The position numbers and the translations under genes were made by a program. A stretch of DNA of 64,000 bases from JAFARZ01 sp035651595 (GTDB lineage: Bacteria; Actinomycetota; Actinomycetes; Streptosporangiales; Streptosporangiaceae): the NCBI GenBank assembly GCA_035651595.1, contig DASRFJ010000099.1, positions 1 to 64,000 on the forward strand, given 5' to 3'. The notes beneath the pieces were generated by a model. That model saw nothing but the letters and a program-made list of their open reading frames with translations. It made no database searches and was not told the origin of the DNA. Shown here piece by piece: positions 7,831 to 16,284 of this stretch (its first letter is position 1; every line of letters starts with the position of its first letter).

Positions 7831-10800
7831 CGCTGGTCAGAGACCTCCTGACCCGCGGTGAACACGACGGCCTGCCGCACAGCAGGCCGACTCCGGTCGT
7901 CGTTTTCACCGGCCCGGGCAAGACCGCGCTGCTGCGGGAGCTGGACCGGCTGGTGCGGCCGCACGCGCCGTGTGCGCGCATCGACTGCGAGGACTTCTCC
8001 GGCGGCGCACGCCACCTGCTCGCCATGCTCGCCTTCGAGCTGAACCGCTACAGCGGCAGGTACGGTGAGCTGCCGTTTCCCCGGCTCGTCACGGGGCTGA
8101 TCGCGATCGGCACCGACCTCGGCACCGTGGCGACGGACGCCGATCGCGACAAGGCCAGGGACCGGGTGCGGCAGGCGCTCGAGGAACGGCAGCACACCGC
8201 CGCGCCGCTCCAGGAGACGATCAGCGACGTCATCGGAGCCGGTTTCGACGCGCTCGGCGGCAGTTCCCCGGCGGTCACCAAGGCGGCGGTGGACCTGCTG
8301 CGGCGGGTCGGTCCGCGGCTGGTGCTCGGCTCGCTGGCCAGGACCAGGGCCGGGCGCAAGCTGATCCTCGGCACCGGCCAGGACTGGTACGGACACCAGG
8401 ATCTCCGGCTCAAGTACCGCTCGCTGGACGTACTCGTCGACCTCAACCAGCTGGCGCGGCGAGCCAGGCGGGACGCGGAGGACCGGCGCGCGGCGGCGAG
8501 CCTGCTGTGGGCGGCGTTCCTCGCCGACCTGGACAGCGCCTTCGCCCACCGCTCGGCGATGAACTGGACGTTCAACTGCCTGGTACTGCTCGACAACGCG
8601 GACGCCCCGGCCGGCCAGGAATTCCTGGGCGAGCTGGTCGCCGCCCGCAAGAAGCGCGCGGACGAGCCGCCGCCGGCCGCGATCGCCGCCCCGGGACTGG
8701 CGAGCGTCGCGGATCCCCTCACGGTCATCGCCGCCAGTCGCGGCGTGCTCGCCGGCAAGCAGGTGCCGCGTGGCGCGGCGATCACCCCGCTCTCCGCCGC
8801 CAGCGCTGCGGACGGCGTGCGTCGCTGGTGGTACCCGGTGCGGCTGCCGGACCTGGCGGTCAGCGACGTGAGCTCGATGGTCAGCATGCTGGAGCTGACC
8901 GCGGGCACCCGGCGCAGCGGGCTCACCGCCGCGGTCTATCGCTTCACCGGCGGGCACCCGATGGCGGTGTGCGCGCTCACCGACGCCATCACGGCCACGA
9001 TGGTGACCAGCCTCCCCGACCTGCTGGACGGTCCCGCCCCCCGGTCCGAGCACGGCACGTCCGAGCACGGCAGGCCGCGATCGCTGGCTGATCACCTGCT
9101 GAGCGAGCTGCTGCACGAGCTGCCCGCCGAGGCCGTCGAGGACCTGGTGACGTGTGCCGCCGCCAGGGACAAGGTGGCGGCGCTGCTGCTGGACGCGGAG
9201 AGCGAGCTGCTCAGCCAGCGGCGCAGCGACGATCCGGACTTTTTCGGCGCCACCATGTGGGCGGATATCCCGGCCCCCGAGCAGTCCGCCGCGGGGAACC
9301 CGGTGCTGCATCCCGTCCTCCGCCGTCTGCAGCTGCGCCGCCTGGCCGCCCGCCCGGACGGCCATCCGGCGAGCTGGGCCGCCGTGCACGGCTGGCTGCG
9401 AGACCGGACGCTCGCGGCCGGTGACGAGGTCGGTGCCTTGTATCACGGGCTCGCGCTCGGCGACGTCGAGCTGGTCAGCCGCCATCTCGCCCAAGCGCTG
9501 CGGGACCGTGACGCGACAGCCTGGCTGGACCTGCTGGAAGCCGTCACCGTCGCGCCGAACGCCCTGCCGCCGGGCGCGCTGACCGTCGGCCGGGCGGAGG
9601 CACTGGCGTCATCGGCCAAGCCGCACGGCGCGCCGCTCGCGCCGGTGGCCCGGCTGGTCGCCGCCAGGTGGCTCAGCACCGACCCGCTGAGCGATCCGCA
9701 TGTCCGCGGGCTGCGCCGCGAGATACACGCCAGCCTGCACGACATCGCGCCGTCCGCGGACAGCGGCATCGGGACGATCCGCGATTACGCGGAGTCGGTC
9801 TACGGCGAGGATCCGGATCCGGGTGTACAGCCGCCGCCGGAACCGCCGCCGGTCTCGTTCACCCCGCCGAAGTCGGGCCGCGGGCGGCGGCGTGCCCTCC
9901 GCGTCCGTGCGCTCGCCACGGCGGTCGCGCTGCTCGCCGCGGCCGGCGCCGGGCTGGGCATATACGTCGTGACAAGCGGCGGTGGTACTAGCGTGCCGCG
10001 CTGCGCGCCGGCCCAGGGCGCATTCCAGGTGGTCGAGGACGGCGGTGAATGCGTCGGCGTCACCGACGGCTCGTTCCTGTTCGACCAGGGCGGACCCGCC
10101 GATGCGGCCGATCAGCGGAACATCAAGGACGCCGAGCAGCGGATCCTCGCGGAGAACAACGCGGTGCTCGCGACGAAGCAGCCATATGTGACCGTGGCCC
10201 TGCTGGCCGTGCTGACCGTCGCGGCGCCCGGGTCGACCTCGCCCAGCGACGTGACGTTGTCCCGTATCGCCGACGAACTGCGCGGAGCGTACCTCGCCCA
10301 GCACTACGCCAACACGAAGGGCGGCCTGACCCCGCAGATCCGGCTGCTGCTCGCCAGCGAGGGCAGCCTCGAGCAGGGCTGGCAGGCCGACTGGGACCAG
10401 CTCCGCTCGCTCCCCGCGGCCGGCTCCGGCGAACTGATCGCGGTGGCCGGGATGGGCATCAGCGTGCAGCGGACCATCGACGCCGCGAACGCGATCGGCA
10501 AGGCGGGCATCTCCATGTACGGCGCGGTCACCACGGCGGACAACATCAACGCCGCGGTGAATCCGTACCTCGACCAGGTGGTGCCCAGCGTCGCGGACGA
10601 GGTCGGCGCCCTGGCCAGGTTCCTGCCGCGGCCGTCGAAGGCCGCCCTGGTGTATGACCAGAAGGCCACCGACCTGTACACGAGCTCGCTGCGCCAGGAC
10701 TTTTACCGGACGTTCCGGTCCAGCATGACCGTGGGCCAGATCCCGTACGTGTCCAGCAAGCTGGGCGATCCGCTGTTCCGGAAGATCGCCGAGGACCTGT

Positions 10801-11354
10801 GCGCGACGAACCCGTCACCGATGATCTTCTATGCCGGGCGCAACTCCGTGCTGGGACCGTTCATCAGCCAGCTCGAGCAGGAAGGCGACTGCAACGGCAA
10901 ACAGCTGGAGATCGTGACCGGCGGGGATGCCGACGGGCTGGCGCCGCAGTACGAGACCGGCTATGGCGGGGGCGCGCAGGTCACGGTGCTCTACGCCGAC
11001 ATCGAGCTGCCCGGCCCGGGCAGTCTCAGCGGCGAGTTCCGCAAGGACTTCGAGAACTGGCTCGGCAGGGGCGACGACGCCGCCATGACCGATCCGTGGC
11101 TGCTGGCCTACTACAACGCGATGACCGCCGCGGCGAACGCCATCGGCGACGAGGAGGGCTCGGTGGGGTCCAACGTGTCGCAGCTCACCGCCCAGAGCGT
11201 GTCGCTGTGGGTCCACCAGCTCAACGTCAGCGCCGCCGTGGCCGGCGCCGAAGGCCCGCTCCAGATCAGTCCCGGCGGAACCCTCGAGGCCCCCGCCATC
11301 CCCATCATCCAGCTGAAGGCCGGGAAGGCCACCACCCTGCACGTCCAGCGCTAG
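7782..11354 (+). CDS. STAND-like ATPase-TM-substrate-binding-protein-like receptor
   Basis: A 1190-aa protein with three parts. Residues 1-690 are a cytoplasmic ATPase of STAND/AAA type. The P-loop reads FTGPGKTALL (residues about 42-51), which is shorter than the consensus GxxxxGKT/S, and a Walker-B-like CLVLLDNAD occurs near 265. Residues about 705-732 form a single membrane helix after an arginine-rich stop-transfer stretch (GRGRRRALRVR). Residues 740-1190 resemble a type-1 periplasmic-binding fold, as in branched-chain amino-acid ABC receptors (IAVAGMGISVQRTIDAANAI, ALVYDQKATDLYTSSL, MIFYAGRNSVLG). The ATG at 7782 gives a 49-bp overlap with mutT1; the same frame is open further upstream. 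I infer an extracellular ligand sensor controlling an intracellular ATPase. Confidence 0.8.
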   Translation: MQDFGEVRLYRRGAALTLVRDLLTRGEHDGLPHSRPTPVVVFTGPGKTALLRELDRLVRPHAPCARIDCEDFSGGARHLLAMLAFELNRYSGRYGELPFPRLVTGLIAIGTDLGTVATDADRDKARDRVRQALEERQHTAAPLQETISDVIGAGFDALGGSSPAVTKAAVDLLRRVGPRLVLGSLARTRAGRKLILGTGQDWYGHQDLRLKYRSLDVLVDLNQLARRARRDAEDRRAAASLLWAAFLADLDSAFAHRSAMNWTFNCLVLLDNADAPAGQEFLGELVAARKKRADEPPPAAIAAPGLASVADPLTVIAASRGVLAGKQVPRGAAITPLSAASAADGVRRWWYPVRLPDLAVSDVSSMVSMLELTAGTRRSGLTAAVYRFTGGHPMAVCALTDAITATMVTSLPDLLDGPAPRSEHGTSEHGRPRSLADHLLSELLHELPAEAVEDLVTCAAARDKVAALLLDAESELLSQRRSDDPDFFGATMWADIPAPEQSAAGNPVLHPVLRRLQLRRLAARPDGHPASWAAVHGWLRDRTLAAGDEVGALYHGLALGDVELVSRHLAQALRDRDATAWLDLLEAVTVAPNALPPGALTVGRAEALASSAKPHGAPLAPVARLVAARWLSTDPLSDPHVRGLRREIHASLHDIAPSADSGIGTIRDYAESVYGEDPDPGVQPPPEPPPVSFTPPKSGRGRRRALRVRALATAVALLAAAGAGLGIYVVTSGGGTSVPRCAPAQGAFQVVEDGGECVGVTDGSFLFDQGGPADAADQRNIKDAEQRILAENNAVLATKQPYVTVALLAVLTVAAPGSTSPSDVTLSRIADELRGAYLAQHYANTKGGLTPQIRLLLASEGSLEQGWQADWDQLRSLPAAGSGELIAVAGMGISVQRTIDAANAIGKAGISMYGAVTTADNINAAVNPYLDQVVPSVADEVGALARFLPRPSKAALVYDQKATDLYTSSLRQDFYRTFRSSMTVGQIPYVSSKLGDPLFRKIAEDLCATNPSPMIFYAGRNSVLGPFISQLEQEGDCNGKQLEIVTGGDADGLAPQYETGYGGGAQVTVLYADIELPGPGSLSGEFRKDFENWLGRGDDAAMTDPWLLAYYNAMTAAANAIGDEEGSVGSNVSQLTAQSVSLWVHQLNVSAAVAGAEGPLQISPGGTLEAPAIPIIQLKAGKATTLHVQR

Positions 11355-11365
11355 CGGTCGCCGCG

Positions 11366-11540
11366 CGCCACCCGCCACCCGCCGACCGCACGCCACCCGC
11401 CGACCGCGCCATCCGCCGGCCGTGCGCCATCCTCCGGCCGCGCGCCATCCGCCGGCCGTGCGCCATCCGCCGGCCGTGCGCCATCCGCCGGCCGCACGCC
11501 ACCCGCCGGCCGCACGCCACCCGCCGGCCGCGCCACCCGC
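11366..11540. repeat. 18-bp tandem repeat
   Basis: Seven near-identical 18-bp units (cgccatccgccggccgtg and variants cgccacccgccggccgca) lie between 11407 and 11532, with decayed units on both sides. The block starts right after the stop of the receptor gene. There are no spacers. The rest of the gap to 11653 holds one AT-richer stretch (11580-11640) and no gene. Confidence 0.9.
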
Positions 11541-11653
11541 GCGCCGCTCATCCGACTGGTCGACGGCGGTCGACCGGCCTATTTGCCGTCCAAGTGGCTG
11601 AATTTTGTCCGTTTCGCCCCGTAATCTTCCGCCACTTCTCCGGCAAGGCTGCC

Positions 11654-12337
11654 TTACTGGCCGCTAGCGTCCTGGTGTTCCGGCCCTGCGGCCACGCGAC
11701 GCCGGCGGCGGAGCAGGCGGTAGGCGATGAAGCCGGCGAGCAGGACGCCGAGGGCGATGAGCACGTACAGCGAATACCGGTTCACGTTCTTGTAGATCGA
11801 GTCGATGTTGTCCCCGGCCAGGTCGCCGATGGCCACCCAGGTGGCCACCCAGACGCACGCGCCGATGGCGTTGAACAGCGTGAACGTGTGCCAGCGCATC
11901 TGCGTGATGCCGGCGATGATGCCGTTGGCCTCGCGCAGCCCCACGATGTACCTGGCGACGATCACCACGAAGCCGCCGAACCGGGACACGATCGCCTCAG
12001 CGCGATCGAGGTGGTGGGGTTTGATCAGCACGTACTTGCCGTATCTGAGCACGATCTCGCGGCCCGCGAACCTGCCGATCAGGTAGCCAATCTCCGCGCC
12101 GACGAACGAGGCGACGACGGCGACGATCCCGACGACCACGACGTTCAGCCCGGCACGGCCGGTGCCGGCGAAGATCGCGCCCGCGATCAGCGAGAATTCG
12201 CCCGGTACCACCGGGACGCCGATGTTCTCCAGCAACAGCAGGAGCGCGATCGCCCAGTACCCGTAGTGGTCGAGCGGACCCTCCAGGGACTGCAGGAAGC
12301 CGGGCAGCGGCTGCCCGGACGCGAGAATATGCGGCAT
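11654..12337 (-). CDS. DedA family (SNARE-associated/VTT) membrane protein
   Basis: A 227-aa membrane protein with the DedA layout. An amphipathic start precedes a re-entrant hydrophobic hairpin (ENIGVPVVPGEFSLIAGAIF, with the conserved E and PGE). Next comes the RFGGFVVIVARYIVGLREANG segment carrying the family arginines, followed by C-terminal helices and a basic tail (RLLRRRRRVAAG). DedA/VTT proteins act in lipid (undecaprenyl phosphate or phospholipid) translocation and envelope homeostasis. It lies 2 bp downstream of the RNase D gene, so the two are co-transcribed. Confidence 0.92.
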   Translation of the reverse strand: MPHILASGQPLPGFLQSLEGPLDHYGYWAIALLLLLENIGVPVVPGEFSLIAGAIFAGTGRAGLNVVVVGIVAVVASFVGAEIGYLIGRFAGREIVLRYGKYVLIKPHHLDRAEAIVSRFGGFVVIVARYIVGLREANGIIAGITQMRWHTFTLFNAIGACVWVATWVAIGDLAGDNIDSIYKNVNRYSLYVLIALGVLLAGFIAYRLLRRRRRVAAGPEHQDASGQ

Positions 12338-12339
12338 GC

Positions 12340-13620
12340 CTAGTCGGTTTCGTCGGCGGGAGGTTCGGCCGGGGGCTGGGCCGATGGCTGGGGCAGTGAT
12401 CCCAGCGCGGCGGCCAGCGGCGCCGCGGCCAGCTCGATCTGCCAGGGCCGCGCGCCATACCCGGCGAGCGCCTCGGCCATGCCGTCAGTGTCCGTCTGCC
12501 GCGGCGGCTCCCAGCTGATCCGGCGCACCGCGTCGGGGGAGAGCAGGTTCTCCGCGGGCAGGCCGTTGGCTTCGGCGAGCGTGGCGACAGCCTGCCGGGC
12601 GGCGGCGAGCCGCGCCGCGGCGGCGGGATCGCGCTCGGACCAGCGGTGCGGGGGCGGCGGTCCGGCGGCCGCAATGCCGCCGACCGGCTCCGGCAGTTCC
12701 TTGTCGTCCTGGGTGCGGGCGAGCCGGATCGCGGCCAGCCATTCCTTCTCGTGCCGCCGCGCGTAACGCCCGGCGAATCCGGCGATCCGCATCAGCTGAG
12801 TATGCCCGGTCAGCGCGCCGGCCGGGGAGCGGGCCGCGTCGATGATCGCCGCGTCCGGCAGCACCCGGCGCGGCGACAGGTCCGCCTCCTGCGCCACCTG
12901 ATCCCGCGCGGTCCACAGCTCGCGGACCACCGCCAGGCCGCGCCTGGACTGTACCCGGTGGATGCCTGAGGTGCGGCGCCACGGCTCCGCGCGCGGCGGT
13001 GGCGGCTCGGCGTTGAGCACCGCCTCGAACTCCTGCCGCGCCCACTCGGTCTTGCCCTGCTCAGCGAGCTGGGCGTCGAGTGCGTCGCGCAGCTCGACCA
13101 GTACCTCGACATCGAGCGCCGCGTACCGCAGCAGCTCGGCGCGCAGCGGCCGGGCCGACCAGTCGGCGGCCGAATGTCCCTTCTCCAGGTGGTAACCGAG
13201 CACCTCCTCGACCAGCGTGCCGAGCGCGACCCGCGGGTAGCCGAGCAGCCGCCCGGCGAGTTCGGTGTCGAACAGCCGCCGCGGCCGGTAGCCGACCTCG
13301 GCCAGGCAGGGCAGGTCCTGGGACGCGGCGTGCAGCACGGCCTCGGCGCTGGCCAGTGCCGCGTCCACCCCGGACAGGTCGGGGCAGGCGACGGGGTCGA
13401 TCAGCGCGGTACCCGCGCCAGCCCGGCGCAGCTGCACCAGGTAGGCGCGCTGGCCGTACCGGTAGCCGGAGGCCCGCTCCGCGTCCACGGCCACCGGTCC
13501 GGTGCCGCTGCCAAGCGCGGACACCATGTCGGCAAGCGCGGTGTCGCTCTCGATGACGGGTGGTAGTCCGTCGCGGGGCTCAAGCAGCGGAACCGGCCCC
13601 GGACTTCCTTCCGCGGTCAC
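12340..13620 (-). CDS. ribonuclease D-like 3'-5' exonuclease with HRDC domain
   Basis: A 426-aa protein. The DEDD exonuclease core is visible: VAVDAERASGYRYGQ supplies the D-x-E pair, LHAASQDLPCLAEVG and LFDTELAGRLLG supply the second motif, and YAALDVEVLVELRD supplies the last (Y-x3-D) motif. An HRDC helical domain follows (about residues 225-310). The C-terminus is a proline-rich tail. The start is the GTG at 13620 overlapping the DUF3000 stop (GTGA); an upstream in-frame extension to 13692 runs over that gene and was rejected. RNase D matures tRNA and other stable RNA. The gene order DUF3000-RNase D next to hemE is common in actinomycetes. Confidence 0.93.
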   Translation of the reverse strand: MTAEGSPGPVPLLEPRDGLPPVIESDTALADMVSALGSGTGPVAVDAERASGYRYGQRAYLVQLRRAGAGTALIDPVACPDLSGVDAALASAEAVLHAASQDLPCLAEVGYRPRRLFDTELAGRLLGYPRVALGTLVEEVLGYHLEKGHSAADWSARPLRAELLRYAALDVEVLVELRDALDAQLAEQGKTEWARQEFEAVLNAEPPPPRAEPWRRTSGIHRVQSRRGLAVVRELWTARDQVAQEADLSPRRVLPDAAIIDAARSPAGALTGHTQLMRIAGFAGRYARRHEKEWLAAIRLARTQDDKELPEPVGGIAAAGPPPPHRWSERDPAAAARLAAARQAVATLAEANGLPAENLLSPDAVRRISWEPPRQTDTDGMAEALAGYGARPWQIELAAAPLAAALGSLPQPSAQPPAEPPADETD

Positions 13621-14252
13621 CGGCGCCTCGGAGCCAGCGCGCGCGTTCCCGGGGGCTCCAGGCCAGCGGCGGCGGCCAGGCAGGCACACCACGCCACCAC
13701 GTGTCCGGCCAGGTCGGGCTCGTCCTGCGGCGACCAGGAGGCGCGCAGCTCGAAGCCGGTGACCGGCTGCTCACCCGCCTTCGCGCCGTAGCCTTCGGTG
13801 ATCACCCGGGTCACCGTGCCGCTCGCCGCGGCGTAGCCGGGCGCCTCGAGCGCCTCGGTGAGCCAGCTCCAGCCGACCTCGCCGAGCAGCGGGTCGGCAG
13901 CGACCTCCGGCTCGATGTCCGCGCGCACGTACGCGACCAGCCGGAACACACCGGACCAGCTCTCCTGGCCAGCCGGGTCGTGCAGCAGCACCAGCCGACC
14001 GGACGCCGCCTCGTCGGTGTCGTGCTCACCCTGCGCGCTCGTGGGCTCGCGGTGCACGCTGGCCGCCACCGAGGTCGCGAACGGCGCCAGCCGCTTCGGT
14101 GCCGGGACGTCCTCGAACACGAAGTGGCCAGCCCCGCCGTCGGCCGCGAGAACCTCGTCGACGCCCGCGCGGAAATCAGCGACGGCGGCATCAAAGACCT
14201 GACCCGCCGAGCTAGTGGCCATCTTCATGACCTGAGCGTACGTGTCGCTCAT
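13617..14252 (-). CDS. DUF3000 family protein
   Basis: A 211-aa cytoplasmic protein of the actinobacterial DUF3000 family (PKRLAPFATSVAASV, GRLVLLHDPAGQ, VAYVRADIEPEVA, VGWSWLTEAL). No catalytic motif is evident and its function is unknown. I use ATG 14252 (MSDTYAQVMK) behind a GGGG tract; a shorter start at MKMATSS is possible. Its stop overlaps the RNase D start, and downstream order (RNase D, then DedA) suggests a single minus-strand operon. Confidence 0.88.
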   Translation of the reverse strand: MSDTYAQVMKMATSSAGQVFDAAVADFRAGVDEVLAADGGAGHFVFEDVPAPKRLAPFATSVAASVHREPTSAQGEHDTDEAASGRLVLLHDPAGQESWSGVFRLVAYVRADIEPEVAADPLLGEVGWSWLTEALEAPGYAAASGTVTRVITEGYGAKAGEQPVTGFELRASWSPQDEPDLAGHVVAWCACLAAAAGLEPPGTRALAPRRR

Positions 14253-14278
14253 CCCCAAATCACGCGTTATCGCCCCGT

Positions 14279-14482
14279 TCAGGCCGCCTTGGACACGCTG
14301 TTACCGGTGATATACCCCGGCACCACCAGGCCTATGATCAGCGCCGCGCCGCAGCCCGCGCAGCCCCACTCCGGACAGTCGCCGTCTGGCACGTCCGGGC
14401 AGTCCCCAGCGTGAAACTGCTCGAACGGCCGCTCACCTCCGCAATCGCGGCAGTAGCGGTATTCCGCGCAGTACTGGGTCAT
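14279..14482 (-). CDS. small CxxC zinc-ribbon-like protein (67 aa)
   Basis: A short gene that is easily missed because it is in frame with a long antisense ORF over hemE. It starts at ATG 14482 behind a perfect GAGGAGG ribosome site 8 bases upstream. The protein starts MTQYCAEYRYCRDCGGE and later has CPDVPDGDCPEWGCAGCG. This gives eight cysteines with CxxC pairs, consistent with one or two zinc knuckles, followed by a hydrophobic segment (ALIIGLVVPGYI) that may be a membrane anchor. It lies between DUF3000 and the divergent hemE. Function unknown. Confidence 0.75.
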   Translation of the reverse strand: MTQYCAEYRYCRDCGGERPFEQFHAGDCPDVPDGDCPEWGCAGCGAALIIGLVVPGYITGNSVSKAA

Positions 14483-14608
14483 CCGGGCGACCTCCTCACA
14501 ACGAGGGACACTGATGCCGATAGTGGCACGCCGTTGCGCGGATTCGTGGGATCTCCGGCGGCGTGTCTGCCGCCGGCCGCCCGAGCCCGGTGTGAGACGA
14601 TCACGGAC

Positions 14609-15649
14609 GTGACCGCTGACCAGAAGGAGACGTCCCCTTTCCTGCGCGCCTGCCGGCGCGAACCGGTGCCGTACACGCCCGTCTGGTTCATGCGGCAGGC
14701 CGGCCGCTCGCTCCCGGAGTACCGCAGGATCCGCGAGGGCACGCCGATGCTGGAGTCCTGCACCCGGCCCGAGCTGATCACCGAGATCACCCTCCAGCCG
14801 CTGCGCCGGTACGACGTGGACGCGGCGGTCCTGTTCAGCGACATCGTGGTGCCGCTGCGAGCGATCGGGGTCGACGTCGACATCAAGCCCGGGGTCGGCC
14901 CGGTGGTGGCGAGCCCGATCAGGTCCGCCGCCGACCTGGCCGTGCTGCGCGGGCTCGAGCCGGACGACGTGCCGTACGTCAGCGAAGCGGTCCGGATGCT
15001 GGTCGCTGAGCTGGACGAGCGCCCGCTGATCGGCTTCGCCGGCGGCCCGTTCACGCTGGCCTCCTACCTGGTCGAGGGCGGCCCGTCGAAGAGCCACGAC
15101 CGGACGAAGGCGCTGATGTACGGCGACCCGGAGCTGTGGCACGCGCTGCTGGGCAGGCTCGCCGACCTGACGATCGCCTTCCTCCAGGTCCAGGTCGCGG
15201 CCGGGGCCGCGGCGATCCAGCTGTTCGACTCCTGGGTGGGTGCGGTCGGACCCGACGATTACCGGCACGCGATCCTGCCGCACACCAGCCGGATCTTCGG
15301 CGCGATGGAACCGGCGGCCGTGCCGCGGATCCACTTCGGTGTCGGCACCGGGGAACTGCTCGGCCTGCTCGGCGAGGCCGGCGCCGACGTGGTGGGCGTG
15401 GACTGGCGGATCCCGCTGGACGAGGCGGTCCGCCGGGTCGAACCCGGCAAGGCCCTGCAAGGCAACCTGGACCCCGCGATCCTGCTCGCGCCCTGGGATG
15501 TCATCGAGGAGCGAGCCCTCGACGTGGTCCGCCGCGGCCGCACCGCCGAAGGCCACGTGTTCAACCTCGGCCACGGCGTCCTCCCCGAGACCAACCCCGA
15601 CAACCTCGCCCGCCTAGCCGACCTGGTCCACTCCGCCTCCACCACCTGA
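14609..15649 (+). CDS. hemE: uroporphyrinogen-III decarboxylase
   Basis: HemE decarboxylates the four acetate side chains of uroporphyrinogen III to give coproporphyrinogen III. The 346-aa length is normal. The N-terminal signature PVWFMRQAGRSLPEYR is intact, as are LFSDIVVPLRAIGVDVDI with the catalytic Asp, GFAGGPFTLASYLVEGG, and the C-terminal HVFNLGHGVLPET. The GTG at 14609 was chosen because upstream frame sequence lacks family similarity. The following haem genes (hemY, hemQ) lie 10 kb downstream beyond an accessory block, whereas they are closer together in many relatives. Confidence 0.97.
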   Translation: MTADQKETSPFLRACRREPVPYTPVWFMRQAGRSLPEYRRIREGTPMLESCTRPELITEITLQPLRRYDVDAAVLFSDIVVPLRAIGVDVDIKPGVGPVVASPIRSAADLAVLRGLEPDDVPYVSEAVRMLVAELDERPLIGFAGGPFTLASYLVEGGPSKSHDRTKALMYGDPELWHALLGRLADLTIAFLQVQVAAGAAAIQLFDSWVGAVGPDDYRHAILPHTSRIFGAMEPAAVPRIHFGVGTGELLGLLGEAGADVVGVDWRIPLDEAVRRVEPGKALQGNLDPAILLAPWDVIEERALDVVRRGRTAEGHVFNLGHGVLPETNPDNLARLADLVHSASTT

Positions 15650-15729
15650 CCCGCACCCGCCGCCCTCTTAGCGCCCACATGTTGCCGCGGGAGCGACCTC
15701 ACGAGATGCTGTAGTCAGAGGACACGATC

Positions 15730-16146
15730 GTGATGCCGGATCCGCTTTTCTCGTCGGTGGCTGCCGCCGTTGTCGGCAAGGCGGCTGAGCTAGCGGTACA
15801 GGGTGGTAAGGACGCTTGCGCCGCGCTGCTCCGGTCTATTCGTGAGCGCTTCAGCCACGACAATGAAGCAGCGGCGGCGCTGGAGGCCGCCCGGCGAAAT
15901 CCGGCGGATCAGCCGGCCGTCGCGGAACTGGCGGTGGCGTTGCAGCGGCTTGCCGCGGAAGACGCCGTTTTCGCGGGGCGGATCCGCGAACTCTGGCCGC
16001 TGGCGTCGGCTGAGCTGTCGGCCGTCAGCGGCGGGGTGGTCAACTCGGCGACCGGAACGGTCGGTGGGCATCTGCTCCAGGCCAGGGATGTGCGTGTCGA
16101 GGGCGGCATGCGTTTCGGGGACGTGCGGGACCCCGGAACACGCTGA
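15730..16146 (+). CDS. putative Bell-like effector with C-terminal amyloid-signalling motif
   Basis: A 138-aa protein. The N-terminal part begins with a hydrophobic helix (DPLFSSVAAAVVGKAAELAV, residues 4-23) and continues as helices rich in Ala/Glu/Arg. It resembles the small helical, putatively membrane-disrupting Bell effectors reported beside bacterial NLRs. The C-terminus (residues 105-129) reads NSATGTVGG, then LLQARDV, then EGGMRF. This matches residue by residue (with a two-residue insertion) the N-terminal motif of the receptor encoded at 18023-20194. Such shared motifs are known as BASS sequences and template amyloid signalling. GTG 15730 has GAGG 8 bases upstream; ATG 15733 is the alternative. 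The motif match is seen; the Bell assignment is inference. Confidence 0.65.
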   Translation: MMPDPLFSSVAAAVVGKAAELAVQGGKDACAALLRSIRERFSHDNEAAAALEAARRNPADQPAVAELAVALQRLAAEDAVFAGRIRELWPLASAELSAVSGGVVNSATGTVGGHLLQARDVRVEGGMRFGDVRDPGTR

Positions 16147-16284
16147 CAGTCGGCGAGCGCGCGCGCCTGACCTGCGCTGCGATGTTTTCGTCCGACTCGC
16201 TGCAACGCGAGCGTTCAAACCCCGCGCGCATGCTCATCTCATGGTCTCCACGATGTCATCCAGCGCGAGTATGTCGGGGTTTTC

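Noticed and set aside
11366..11540. CRISPR array
   Set aside because: Units are contiguous 18-mers without spacers and no cas genes are present; it is a simple tandem repeat.
12340..13692. Longer start for the RNase D gene at 13692
   Set aside because: The extra residues overlap the DUF3000 coding region; the GTGA overlap at 13617-13620 is the normal coupled start.
14483..15574. N-terminal extension of the 67-aa zinc-ribbon frame
   Set aside because: The extension is antisense to hemE. The real start is ATG 14482 with GAGGAGG in front.
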